DNA of 45,090 bases from Lachnospiraceae bacterium UBA935. Its GTDB lineage: Bacteria > Bacillota > Clostridia > Lachnospirales > Lachnospiraceae. This document shows positions 1 through 7,215 of this stretch, in pieces. Each line of letters opens with the position of its first letter. The stretch's first letter is position 1. A model generated the notes under the pieces. That model ran no database searches. It saw only the letters and a program-made list of their open reading frames with translations, and was not told where the DNA came from. The position numbers were made by a program, and so were the translations under genes. The stretch spans positions 1 through 45,090 of the forward strand of contig DBDJ01000029.1 of NCBI GenBank assembly GCA_002293525.1, given 5' to 3'.

Positions 1-149
1 TGAACGGGAGCCGGGGCGGCTTTCGGGGCTGCGGGAGCGGGGATGGCCTTCGGGGCCGGGGCCGCTGCCGGGGCAGTTCCAAATGCGGTATTTTCTTCTA
101 CAGTTACGTCATATACATTTCCGTTTACGGTAATGGTATAATTTTTCAT
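1..149 (-). CDS. Biotin carboxyl carrier protein, N-terminal part (partial, runs off left edge)
   Basis: Only the first 49 codons are in the window. The protein starts MKNYTITVNGNVYDV and then enters a linker made almost only of Ala and Pro, with some Lys. That layout, a short beta strand followed by a flexible Ala-Pro hinge, is typical of the biotin-carrier subunit of acyl-CoA carboxylases and sodium-pumping decarboxylases; the biotinyl-lysine domain would lie beyond the window edge. The ATG is preceded by GGAGG at good spacing. It follows the OadG-like gene by 12 bp and the carboxyltransferase gene beyond it, so the three are one operon. A membrane beta subunit (OadB/GcdB type) would be expected next, outside the window. 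Family call is firm; the substrate of the complex is not visible here. Confidence 0.85.
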   Translation of the reverse strand, partial: MKNYTITVNGNVYDVTVEENTAFGTAPAAAPAPKAIPAPAAPKAAPAPV

Positions 150-161
150 TTTGTTATCCTC

Positions 162-905
162 CTATGCCTGTTTCCATTTGGTGGTATTTATTTTTCTGAT
201 GCTTCTTACCCTGAATCCATCCGTAGCTGCCAAGCCTTGGCTTGCGGCAATGGCGGCAGCGATTACCGCTACCAGTTCGCTGTCGTCTGCCAGCTCTTCT
301 TTCTCAATGATCTGGGCGATGGCCTGATCCATCGACTGGCTTCGCGCTTCTTCCTGGCTGGCTTTGCCGGCTAGTTTGGCCTGAAGCTTAGGGATCAGGG
401 AAAATTGTGATATTATGACAGCAATCAAGATCAATATCGAAAACGTGGTTCCCATGCCAAGAAGCATATTCAATAATGCCTTGACCATCAGTTCTCTGTC
501 GCTGTATTGAATCTCAACGCTGTGATTCGTTACATTATTCGTTGTATCATAAGTAAACACTAATTTCGCATCATGGTCGGAACCGTTAACATAGATCGTG
601 ATAACCGAGTCGGTCTCATTGATTACCGAATCTATTTCGCTGATTCCTTCATAAGTGCCGATATCCACTAAGGCGTTCTTCCAATCGGTAGCTGCCAGAA
701 AGAACCAAGAATCTTCGGAGAACTGGCTGAAAGCATCTTGATTTACTATTTCATTCAAAACATCCATATATTGGCCGGCAATGTCCTCCGCAGCTTCTTC
801 AGTGAACATTTTGGGACCCTCCGCCTCCGTTTCGGCGGTTTCGGTGCCGCAGGCTGTCAACTGGAGACAGGCAGCTATACCTAATATTACAAGCAATTTT
901 TTCAT
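162..905 (-). CDS. OadG-like decarboxylase gamma subunit with an N-terminal lipoprotein domain
   Basis: About 247 residues. A signal peptide ends in the lipobox LTAC (Cys19), so the N-terminus is probably lipid-anchored outside the cell. Residues about 30-140 form a soluble domain resembling small DUF3887-like lipoprotein domains. A single membrane segment follows (about 150-165), then a charged cytoplasmic stretch and an Ala-rich C-terminus (ELVAVIAAAIAAS) typical of OadG and methylmalonyl-CoA decarboxylase delta subunits. The usual family member is only about 80-130 residues and has no extracellular domain, so this is an extended form. The start was set at the second Met: the first ATG of the open frame lies inside the AAAGGA ribosome site, while this one is about 12 nt after it. 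The gene sits between the carboxyltransferase and biotin-carrier genes. Role inferred: assembly or membrane anchoring of the carboxylase/decarboxylase complex. Confidence 0.8.
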   Translation of the reverse strand: MKKLLVILGIAACLQLTACGTETAETEAEGPKMFTEEAAEDIAGQYMDVLNEIVNQDAFSQFSEDSWFFLAATDWKNALVDIGTYEGISEIDSVINETDSVITIYVNGSDHDAKLVFTYDTTNNVTNHSVEIQYSDRELMVKALLNMLLGMGTTFSILILIAVIISQFSLIPKLQAKLAGKASQEEARSQSMDQAIAQIIEKEELADDSELVAVIAAAIAASQGLAATDGFRVRSIRKINTTKWKQA

Positions 906-922
906 ATTAAGTATCATCCTTT

Positions 923-2353
923 CTAAACTGTGCCGTGCTTTTTGGCCGGACGGTCTTCGCGTTTGGCAAAAAGCATCTCATAAGCTCCGATCACATATTT
1001 TCTGGTATCGGCCGGTTCGATGATGCTGTCCACATAGCCTCTCCCGGCAGCACTCTGCACGTTATTTTGCAGGGCCGCATATTCACCGGCGCAGTTTTCT
1101 ATCGCTTCGGAGCCTTGTCCGTCGCAGATGATCCTGGCAGCCAGTTTGGCATCCATCATGCCGATTTCGGCCGTCGGCCAGGCATAAGTGACGTCGGCAC
1201 CGATCGCCTTGGAGTTCATGGCCACATAAGCGCTTCCGTAGGCCTTCCCGATCACGACGTTTACTTTCGGGACGGTGGCGTTGGCGAAAGCGTATGTAAG
1301 CTTTCCAACGGCCTTGGCTATTTTCTTTTCGGAAACGGGGTCGGCCTGATAACCGGTTACGTTGGTCAAAGATAGGACAGGGATCTCGAAGGCATCGCAG
1401 AACTGGATGAATTCAGCCGCTTTTTCACTGCCGTCAACGGAAAGTGCGGCATCATAGCGGTCGGTAACTTCCCCTTCTTCGTTGTAGTACTCAGTACGGT
1501 TGGCTATTGCTCCGACGGTCACGCCGTTCAGCTTGATAAAGCCGGTAACCATGTCCTTGGCAAATTGTCTTTTCGTTTCAAAGAAGATACCGTCGTCCGC
1601 AATCTGGGACAGGGCGATTGCCGTATCGCCGGCACAGTTGATGATTTCCGGGCAGGGTCTGTTGAGGTCATCCTGGCATTCGCAGTAAGACAGGTCGTCT
1701 TCATTGTTGGCGGGAAGCAGGGAAACTAACTGCCTGATTTCTGCCAGTATCGTCGCTTCATCGGCTACGGCATCGACGCTGCCCGCTTCGCTGGCCTGAA
1801 ACTTGGCGGCCGCGGTGTTGTTCTTGCCGATCTCGTTGCCTGCCAGGGCATTGGGCGCATTGACGAACAGTTTGGCCTTGGTTCCTTCCATAAAAGTGAA
1901 ATCAGTTAAAGCGGGAATGATGGCCAGGCCGCCGCCGCAGGTTCCGAAAATAGCGGTGATCTGAGGAATCACTCCCGAACTCATAGTCTGTTTCAGATAA
2001 ATCTCACCAAAGCCGTTCAGGGCGTCAGTGGCTTCCTGCAGGCGCAGGCCGGCCGAATCGATCAGGCCGATCACCGGTGCTCCCACTTTTAATGCCAGGT
2101 CATAAAGGCGGGTAATCTTCTTGGCATGCATTTCGCCGATGGTTCCGTTCAGCACAGATGCATCCTGGCTGTACACGTACACAAGACTGCCGTCTATTAC
2201 TCCATATCCGGTGATGACACCGTCGGAAGGAGTCGGGGTCTGTTTCAAGTTAAAATCAGTAGCTCTTGCCGTTACCAAGGCACCGATCTCAACGAAACTG
2301 TTTTCGTCGAGCAAAGCGTTGATTCTTTGACTCGCCTGTGAAATCGTACTCAT
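923..2353 (-). CDS. Acyl-CoA carboxyltransferase subunit (MmdA/PccB family)
   Basis: 476 residues, a full carboxyltransferase with the two crotonase-like halves of the MmdA/PccB/AccD family. Visible marks are the glycine-rich acyl-CoA loops (GTCGGGLAIIP near residue 160; IGKAYGSAYVAMN in the second half) and the motif DSAGLRLQEATDAL. It transfers a carboxyl group between carboxybiotin and an acyl-CoA. With the OadG-like and biotin-carrier genes downstream it forms either a sodium-pumping decarboxylase (methylmalonyl-CoA or similar) or an acyl-CoA carboxylase; sequence alone does not decide between them. It is shorter than glutaconyl-CoA decarboxylase alpha subunits. The start was chosen at MSTISQ, with GGAGG placed about 8 nt upstream; a longer frame begins inside that ribosome site. 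First gene of the operon, with a promoter-like -10 and a perfect palindrome just upstream. Confidence 0.88.
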   Translation of the reverse strand: MSTISQASQRINALLDENSFVEIGALVTARATDFNLKQTPTPSDGVITGYGVIDGSLVYVYSQDASVLNGTIGEMHAKKITRLYDLALKVGAPVIGLIDSAGLRLQEATDALNGFGEIYLKQTMSSGVIPQITAIFGTCGGGLAIIPALTDFTFMEGTKAKLFVNAPNALAGNEIGKNNTAAAKFQASEAGSVDAVADEATILAEIRQLVSLLPANNEDDLSYCECQDDLNRPCPEIINCAGDTAIALSQIADDGIFFETKRQFAKDMVTGFIKLNGVTVGAIANRTEYYNEEGEVTDRYDAALSVDGSEKAAEFIQFCDAFEIPVLSLTNVTGYQADPVSEKKIAKAVGKLTYAFANATVPKVNVVIGKAYGSAYVAMNSKAIGADVTYAWPTAEIGMMDAKLAARIICDGQGSEAIENCAGEYAALQNNVQSAAGRGYVDSIIEPADTRKYVIGAYEMLFAKREDRPAKKHGTV

Positions 2354-2390
2354 TTTTCTGCCCTCCATTTTATATTAACTAAAATTTGAC

Positions 2391-2418
2391 GTATAAAATT
2401 TATACCTGTAGTAGTATA
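2391..2418 (-). promoter_or_regulatory. Extended -10 promoter and palindromic operator candidate of the carboxyltransferase operon
   Basis: On the minus strand a TGT-TATACT extended -10 lies at 2413-2418; no good -35 is seen. A perfect palindrome, GTATAAA-A-TTTATAC, occupies 2391-2405, which is where transcription should start. A repressor bound there would block initiation. The regulator is unknown. Confidence 0.45.
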
Positions 2419-2480
2419 ACATAAAAGGAGTAATTATCCTAGGAAAAATTTGAATTTCTGTTTTTTTTTGTCAATATGCT

Positions 2481-2569
2481 CAGGAAATGCTGATTCAGGC
2501 GTTTCCCGAGCCGGGTTTGCGGGGCAAAGTGTCTTTGTATTAGGGAAACGCTGATGCAGCGTTTCCTTA
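2481..2569. repeat. Compact palindromic element, related to a copy at 11617-11648
   Basis: Three hairpins in under 90 bp: an imperfect one at 2483-2506 (GGAAATGC/GCGTTTCC arms), CAAAG-TGT-CTTTG at 2525-2537, and GGAAACGCTG-ATG-CAGCGTTTCC at 2544-2566, extendable outward to 2541-2569. The last shares its outer arm (TAGGGAAACGCTGATGCA) with the palindrome at 11617-11648. It abuts the stop codon of the carboxypeptidase gene, so it may also act as its 3' end, but no minus-strand T-run follows. Probably a dispersed, MITE-like or REP-like repeat. Confidence 0.55.
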
Positions 2570-3829
2570 GATACAGAAACGCCGCAGCAGGTAGGCGGCC
2601 GTCCATGGAAAAGTGAGCTTATCTACGGAATTTACCGTGGTGACGGGATATTCTTTGATAATCTGCCCGTCCAGCTGATAGCTTACCGTGCCGACCTGCT
2701 GGCCGGAGGCTATGGGAGCTTCCAAATGGTCCGCCAGTTTGATCTGCATTTTGACCTTCTCATCTTCTTTCAGCAGATACAGCAGCTCTTTTTCATTGCC
2801 CGTGTCCATCCTGATTTCGGCATAGGCGGTCCCGAAAGGATGGTTGCCGGCCGGTATCCCTGAATCGACGGCCATCCTCTCCAGAACGGGCGGTGACAGG
2901 ATGTTGCGGTAGGCGTAATTTTCCAGGCCGTATTCCATCAGTTTGCGCGTGTCCGACCATTTGTAGGTCTTGTGATTGGGCCAGCCGCAGGCCAGCAAAG
3001 CCACGACGTACATCCGGCCGTCGCGTTCCAGGGAACCGACGTAGCAGTAGCCGGCCTTGGAGGTAAAGCCGGTCTTACCGGACAGGGCTCCTTCCATCAT
3101 ATTCAGGAAAGCATTGTGGTTATTGACCGTATGGTTGCGGCTGCCGCTGGTAAACTCGCTGGCGTTTTCTCCTGTGCGGTAGCTGGTGAACTGGTGGGAG
3201 GCGGTGCCGGTGATTTGGAGAAAACTGTCTTTGCGTGGCGAAGCGTTGATGCAGTAGGACATGATCGCCGCCAGGTCCCGCGCCGTGGTGGAATGGACTT
3301 TCGTTCCGTCCACGGTGGTCGCGTCAAGGCCGTTAGGCGTTATGAAGCAGGTATTATGGCAGCCGATCTCCTTGGCTTTGCGGTTCATCATGACGGCAAA
3401 TTCTTCCATGCTTCCGGCTACATGTTCGGCAATGGCGACGGCACTGTCATTGTGCGATTCAAGCATCAGGGAATAAAGCAGGTCCTCCAGCCGGTAATAT
3501 TCGCCGGGGCGCATCGACAGCTTGACCTTGGGCATTTTGGCCGCAAAGTCGGATACTTCCACATAATCTTCCAGGTTGCCGTATTCCAGTGCCAGGATAC
3601 AGGTCATTATTTTTGTGGTGCTGGCCATCGGCAGCATTTCCGAACCGTTCTTCTCAAACAGAACGCGCCCGCTGCGGGCATCCATCAGGACGGCGGCACG
3701 GGCGTAGAGACTGATATCGGTACGATTATCTTCAGGAGCGGCCAAGGCTGACATAGGGGTGAAGATGATACTGGCAGTGACAAGGAAGAGGGTCACTTTC
3801 TTTTTCCACGTAATCATTGTATTCCGCAT
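2567..3829 (-). CDS. dacF: D-alanyl-D-alanine carboxypeptidase (peptidase S11, DacF type)
   Basis: 420 residues with an export signal (basic start, hydrophobic core, ALAAPE cleavage region near residue 30). The penicillin-binding motifs are all present: SxxK as STTK (Ser70, Lys73), SxN as SHN (125-127) and KTG (252-254). After the catalytic domain comes the C-terminal beta domain of PBP5-type enzymes and a hydrophobic/basic tail (YLLRRFCI) that may be the membrane anchor. It removes the terminal D-Ala from peptidoglycan pentapeptides on the outer face of the membrane. The start has AGGA 8 nt upstream. It lies 96 bp after scpB in the deoC-scpA-scpB direction and may be cotranscribed. A paralog lies at 12188-13381. 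DacF as symbol is by family; the exact S11 subtype is not certain. Confidence 0.88.
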   Translation of the reverse strand: MRNTMITWKKKVTLFLVTASIIFTPMSALAAPEDNRTDISLYARAAVLMDARSGRVLFEKNGSEMLPMASTTKIMTCILALEYGNLEDYVEVSDFAAKMPKVKLSMRPGEYYRLEDLLYSLMLESHNDSAVAIAEHVAGSMEEFAVMMNRKAKEIGCHNTCFITPNGLDATTVDGTKVHSTTARDLAAIMSYCINASPRKDSFLQITGTASHQFTSYRTGENASEFTSGSRNHTVNNHNAFLNMMEGALSGKTGFTSKAGYCYVGSLERDGRMYVVALLACGWPNHKTYKWSDTRKLMEYGLENYAYRNILSPPVLERMAVDSGIPAGNHPFGTAYAEIRMDTGNEKELLYLLKEDEKVKMQIKLADHLEAPIASGQQVGTVSYQLDGQIIKEYPVTTVNSVDKLTFPWTAAYLLRRFCI

Positions 3830-3925
3830 ATGGTGTCCTGTTTTTATTTCTTATTTATATAGTATTAGATAGCGATTCTATATATGTCCGGCTTTTTTCT
3901 TTTACAGGAAACTCTGTGCATCCTC

Positions 3926-4495
3926 TTAGACATCCAGCTGCACCTTGATCTCCTGCTCTGCCTGCTGCTTGAACTCTTCGATCTGCACCGGGTTCATTTT
4001 GGGCAGTTCGTCCAAGGACTTGACGCCGAAACTCCGCAGGAACTCTTCCGTCGTTCCGAATAACAGCGGCCTTCCCGGCGCATCCATCCGTCCGACTTCA
4101 CCGATAAGGCCGAACTCGATCAGCCGGTTTACGGTATGGTCACAGTTGACGCCACGGATCTTTTCGATTTCCAGGCGGGTGATCGGCTGTTTGTAGGCGA
4201 TGATTGACAGGGTTTCCAGCAACGCATCGGTAAGGACATATTTTCTGGGGGTCTTGGCGATTTTAATGAGGTATTCGTACATGGTGTTCCGGGTACACAT
4301 TTGGAACGAATCTTCCAGCTCCATCAGGGTTATTCCTCGGTTTTCCCGGTCGTACTCCGTTTTCATTTCCAACAGGATGTCCCGGGTGGCCTTACTGTCT
4401 TCCTCGATTACGGCAGCTAGCCGGTCGACTTCTACCGATTCTCCCATGGTAAACAGGATTGCTTCCAGCACTGCCCGCGCTTCTTTCCGTTCCAC
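3926..4495 (-). CDS. scpB: Segregation and condensation protein B
   Basis: 189 residues, the normal length for ScpB, made of two winged-helix domains. Recognisable family stretches include AVLEAILFTMGESV at the N-terminus, LSIIAYKQPITRLEIEKIRG and the glycine-proline segment GRPLLFGTTEEFL near the end. ScpB forms the kleisin subcomplex with ScpA and SMC that condenses and segregates the chromosome. The start is GTG, not ATG: GAGGAGG lies 6-7 nt upstream and overlaps the stop codon of scpA, which indicates translational coupling. Confidence 0.95.
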   Translation of the reverse strand: MERKEARAVLEAILFTMGESVEVDRLAAVIEEDSKATRDILLEMKTEYDRENRGITLMELEDSFQMCTRNTMYEYLIKIAKTPRKYVLTDALLETLSIIAYKQPITRLEIEKIRGVNCDHTVNRLIEFGLIGEVGRMDAPGRPLLFGTTEEFLRSFGVKSLDELPKMNPVQIEEFKQQAEQEIKVQLDV

Positions 4496-4506
4496 TGCTT
4501 TCCTCC

Positions 4507-5265
4507 TCAGCCCGCTGCCCGGACTTCGTTTGAAACTATAGTAATCTCACTGTAGGTGTCTTCTTGGTGAATCTGGATTTTGCCCATTTTCATTAATTCC
4601 AAGACAATGAGAAAGGTGACGATGATTTCCATCTTGTTTTTCTGCTGTTCTAATAGGTCGATAAAGGCCAGCTTCCGGCGGCTGTGGATGAAGCCCTCCA
4701 CATAGGCCATCTTCTGTTCCATGTCCACTTCATCTTTCTCCACCTGGCTGAAGGTGCTGCGAATGGGGTCGATTTTGTCGGCCTGGCGTTTCATCATGGT
4801 TTTAAACAGCTCATGAAGCTGCTGAAGGGTCGATTCCCCGATCAGCTGTTCGTAATCAATTGGGGTCTTGTACTCCTGGACTTCCTGCGGAAGCGTCATG
4901 ATCTTGAAGAGGTTTTTGCGGGCATCGGTCTGTCTGTCCTTGAGCTCCAGAGACATGTATTTATACATCTTGTACTCCAGAAGCTTCTGTACCAGTTCGG
5001 CCCGGGGATCCTCTTCTTCCCCGTCTTCGTTGACTTCGGCCGGAAGCAGCATCCGGCATTTGATGTCGAGGAGCGTCGCCGCCATCAGCAGGAATTCACT
5101 CATGACATTCATGTCTTCGGTTTCCATCTGCCTGATATACTGCAGATACTGTTCCGTTATTTCCACGATGGGGATGTCGTAGATGTCCACTTTATTTTTT
5201 TCGATCAGGTGCAAGAGCAGGTCCAGGGGACCTTCAAATACTTGCAGCTTTACTGTCAGTGCCAT
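4507..5265 (-). CDS. scpA: Segregation and condensation protein A
   Basis: 252 residues from the chosen start MALTVKL, which has GGAGG 8 nt upstream; a start 30 nt earlier has no ribosome site. It begins with the kleisin signature FEGPLDLLLHLIEKNKVDIYD and continues with ITEQYLQYI and LLMAATLLDIKCRMLLP, all diagnostic of ScpA. It bridges the heads of the SMC dimer in the chromosome-condensation complex together with ScpB. It sits 35 bp after deoC and is followed by an scpB whose ribosome site overlaps its stop. Confidence 0.96.
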   Translation of the reverse strand: MALTVKLQVFEGPLDLLLHLIEKNKVDIYDIPIVEITEQYLQYIRQMETEDMNVMSEFLLMAATLLDIKCRMLLPAEVNEDGEEEDPRAELVQKLLEYKMYKYMSLELKDRQTDARKNLFKIMTLPQEVQEYKTPIDYEQLIGESTLQQLHELFKTMMKRQADKIDPIRSTFSQVEKDEVDMEQKMAYVEGFIHSRRKLAFIDLLEQQKNKMEIIVTFLIVLELMKMGKIQIHQEDTYSEITIVSNEVRAAG

Positions 5266-5300
5266 GTGATGTTCCTCCAAAATACTATGAGCCATAAAAG

Positions 5301-5966
5301 CTAAGTGGTCGCGGGGTCTGATCCGGTTTCGGTACAGATGGCTATTGTCCGGCTTGTCCCCAGCCGGCTCGCCCCCGCACGGAGCATTGCTGCTGCGGTT
5401 TCCCGGTTCCCGATCCCGCCGGATGCCTTTACTCCCAGACGGTTCCCGACCGTTTCCCGCATCAGGGCTACATCTTCGATAGTAGCGCCGCCGCCGGCAA
5501 AACCGGTGGAAGTTTTGACAAAATCAGCTCCTGCCGCTTCGGCCAGCTGGCAGGCTTTGATCTTTTCCGGATCGGTGAGGAGGCAGGTCTCTAGTATCAC
5601 TTTCAGCAAGGCCGGCCCACAGGCTGACTTGACTTGGGCGATATCGGCCTTTACTGCCGGATAGTCACGGGACTTAAGCGCCCCCACGTTGATAACCATG
5701 TCGATCTCATCGGCTCCTTCCGCCACAGCCAGGGCGGCTTCGGCGCATTTGGCTTTCGTGCTCATCTGCCCTAAAGGAAAGCCGACCACCGTGCAGACCT
5801 TTACCGGTGTCCCGTAAAGGAGATTTTTTACAAAAGCAGTATAGCAGCCGTTGACACAGACAGACTTAAATCCATAGGCAATGGCTTCTTCGCACACCTG
5901 CTTCACTTCATCGGCCACAGCATCCGCTTTTAATATCGTATGATCAAACAGTTGGGGGGATAGCAT
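5301..5966 (-). CDS. deoC: Deoxyribose-phosphate aldolase
   Basis: 221 residues, the usual length of the short DeoC class. It contains the Schiff-base lysine in DFVKTSTGF (Lys151), the second active-site lysine in GVKASGGI (Lys180) and the DEIDMVINVGALKS stretch. It splits 2-deoxyribose-5-phosphate into glyceraldehyde-3-phosphate and acetaldehyde in deoxynucleoside breakdown. It is first in the order deoC-scpA-scpB-dacF and has its own promoter at 6027-6055 with a LacI-like operator. The expected partner genes of deoxynucleoside salvage (deoA, deoB, pdp, nupC) are not in the window. The ribosome site (GTGAGG) is somewhat far from the ATG. Confidence 0.95.
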   Translation of the reverse strand: MLSPQLFDHTILKADAVADEVKQVCEEAIAYGFKSVCVNGCYTAFVKNLLYGTPVKVCTVVGFPLGQMSTKAKCAEAALAVAEGADEIDMVINVGALKSRDYPAVKADIAQVKSACGPALLKVILETCLLTDPEKIKACQLAEAAGADFVKTSTGFAGGGATIEDVALMRETVGNRLGVKASGGIGNRETAAAMLRAGASRLGTSRTIAICTETGSDPATT

Positions 5967-6003
5967 CTTATCTTATGGCCTCACTTTTCGTCATGTTCTC
6001 GTG

Positions 6004-6055
6004 CGAAATCGCTTTCGATAATGCTTATAGTAACATGATAAATTTCAGAAGTCAA
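6004..6055 (-). promoter_or_regulatory. Promoter and LacI/cre-like operator in front of deoC
   Basis: On the minus strand: -35 TTGACT (6050-6055), a 17-bp spacer and a TGT-extended -10 TACTAT (6027-6032). Just downstream, at 6004-6017, is the near-palindrome CGAAATCGCTTTCG (12 of 14 positions symmetric, central CG), the pattern bound by LacI/GalR-family regulators including CcpA. Placed at about +3 to +17, it could repress initiation. Confidence 0.6.
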
Positions 6056-6183
6056 CGTATATCTAGTAGGTAGGCAACACGATCAACACTATATATATGA
6101 ATTCCTCTGCAAAATATGAGTTCGCAGATTGACGAATCCATTCAATACGTTCACAAATCAAACATCCCATATATCTATCCTAC

Positions 6184-7047
6184 TTAATGACGCAAATGAA
6201 TTACCACAAGTTCCCCCGGATTCATAAATCTTACCGGAAATGTATGGGTTCCCAGCCCCCTGCTTAACACCATGGTAGCATTTTTTTCCGTATACAGGCC
6301 GCCGTCATATTCCGGAAACAGCTGTAGCCTGGGAGAAATCACGCCTCCTATGCCGGGCAGCCGCACCGCCCCGCCATGGACATGGCCGGAAACCACCAGA
6401 TCCACGCCCCATTCCGCATAAGCCTTAAAATATTCCGGATTATGGGCAATTAGCAGATTCACCCGGTTCTTATCCGGTTTCCCTAGCATTTTATCCAGAT
6501 ATTCTACTGTGACCTTTTTCTTGCTGAGCCTGCGGTAGTATGACCTGTCAATATCCAGCCCGTAGACCGCCATGTTTACATTCGGAAGATAAATGCTTTG
6601 GTTCCGCAGACGTTCCAGCGGCAGCCGGGCTACTGCGCTTTCGTATCTCTCCGCCAGGTCGCCGTAATGCGCGGGATTAAGGGAAATCCGGTATTCATGG
6701 TTCCCGTTCGCATAATATACCGGATATCTCTCTGCCAGAATCCCCAGCAGCTCTGTCGCCGGCCGGCAGTCTTGTCCTTTCGCTGCCGTAAGCATGTCTC
6801 CTGCCACTAAAATATAATCCGGCGCTGCCAGTTCAATCGCTTGTAATAAAGCTTGGTTTCTCGTCCCGTAAACCTTGTTGTGTAAATCAGAAATCAATAC
6901 TGCCTTAGCATTTTTCTTCAGGTGCGATGCGCAGAAATAATATTCCCTGATTACAAAACGATGGGTGTCGGCAATGACCACCCCGATGATAAAAACTATG
7001 AATATCAGAACAACAACAGTAATCACGTGAAAAACGCTTGTCTCCAT
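6184..7047 (-). CDS. Membrane-anchored metallophosphoesterase (YkuE/YaeI-like)
   Basis: 287 residues from the start METSVF, which has GAAGGTG about 10 nt upstream; a longer frame has no ribosome site. One N-terminal membrane segment (about residues 8-26) is followed by a calcineurin-like phosphoesterase domain with every metal-binding block: DLH (Asp54, His56), GD (83-84), GNHE (115-118), and SGHVHGG near the C-terminus. YkuE-type enzymes are metal-dependent, and related UDP-2,3-diacylglucosamine hydrolases act on lipid precursors; the substrate here is unknown. It stands alone, with its own promoter at 7088-7116. Confidence 0.85.
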   Translation of the reverse strand: METSVFHVITVVVLIFIVFIIGVVIADTHRFVIREYYFCASHLKKNAKAVLISDLHNKVYGTRNQALLQAIELAAPDYILVAGDMLTAAKGQDCRPATELLGILAERYPVYYANGNHEYRISLNPAHYGDLAERYESAVARLPLERLRNQSIYLPNVNMAVYGLDIDRSYYRRLSKKKVTVEYLDKMLGKPDKNRVNLLIAHNPEYFKAYAEWGVDLVVSGHVHGGAVRLPGIGGVISPRLQLFPEYDGGLYTEKNATMVLSRGLGTHTFPVRFMNPGELVVIHLRH

Positions 7048-7087
7048 CTTTATAACACCTTCTCTCTCCCTTGTCGGCTCGTATTTG

Positions 7088-7116
7088 ATTGTATCATACC
7101 CAGCCGAAAAAGACAA
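7088..7116 (-). promoter_or_regulatory. Promoter of the metallophosphoesterase gene
   Basis: Minus strand: TTGTCT (7111-7116), a 17-bp spacer, then TACAAT (7088-7093) with a TGA extension. It lies 41 bp before the start codon and just after the terminator of the upstream lipoprotein gene. Confidence 0.6.
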
Positions 7117-7125
7117 AATATAACC

Positions 7126-7158
7126 GGGCCGCAACAGAATCTATTTCTGATGCGGCCC
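7126..7158 (-). terminator. Terminator hairpin after the solute-binding lipoprotein gene
   Basis: Arms GGGCCGCA and TGCGGCCC (7126-7133, 7151-7158) with a further 5-bp inner helix. On the minus strand the hairpin is followed by a T-rich stretch (GGTTATATTTTG), about 60 bp beyond the lipoprotein stop codon. Confidence 0.65.
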
Positions 7159-7215
7159 TTGACTGCCACGCGGCGGGCAGCCTGTCATACTTTTATGGTG
7201 CGGTTTTGCGGATAT

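Noticed and set aside
2460..2470. Run of nine T as a plus-strand terminator
   Set aside because: No stable GC-rich hairpin precedes it on the plus strand and no plus-strand gene lies upstream.
2972..3751. A 259-codon plus-strand frame across the first carboxypeptidase gene
   Set aside because: Antisense to the SxxK-SxN-KTG enzyme; Gly/His/Val-rich composition typical of a shadow frame.
4684..5304. A 206-codon plus-strand frame across scpA
   Set aside because: His/Phe-rich antisense product of a confirmed kleisin gene.
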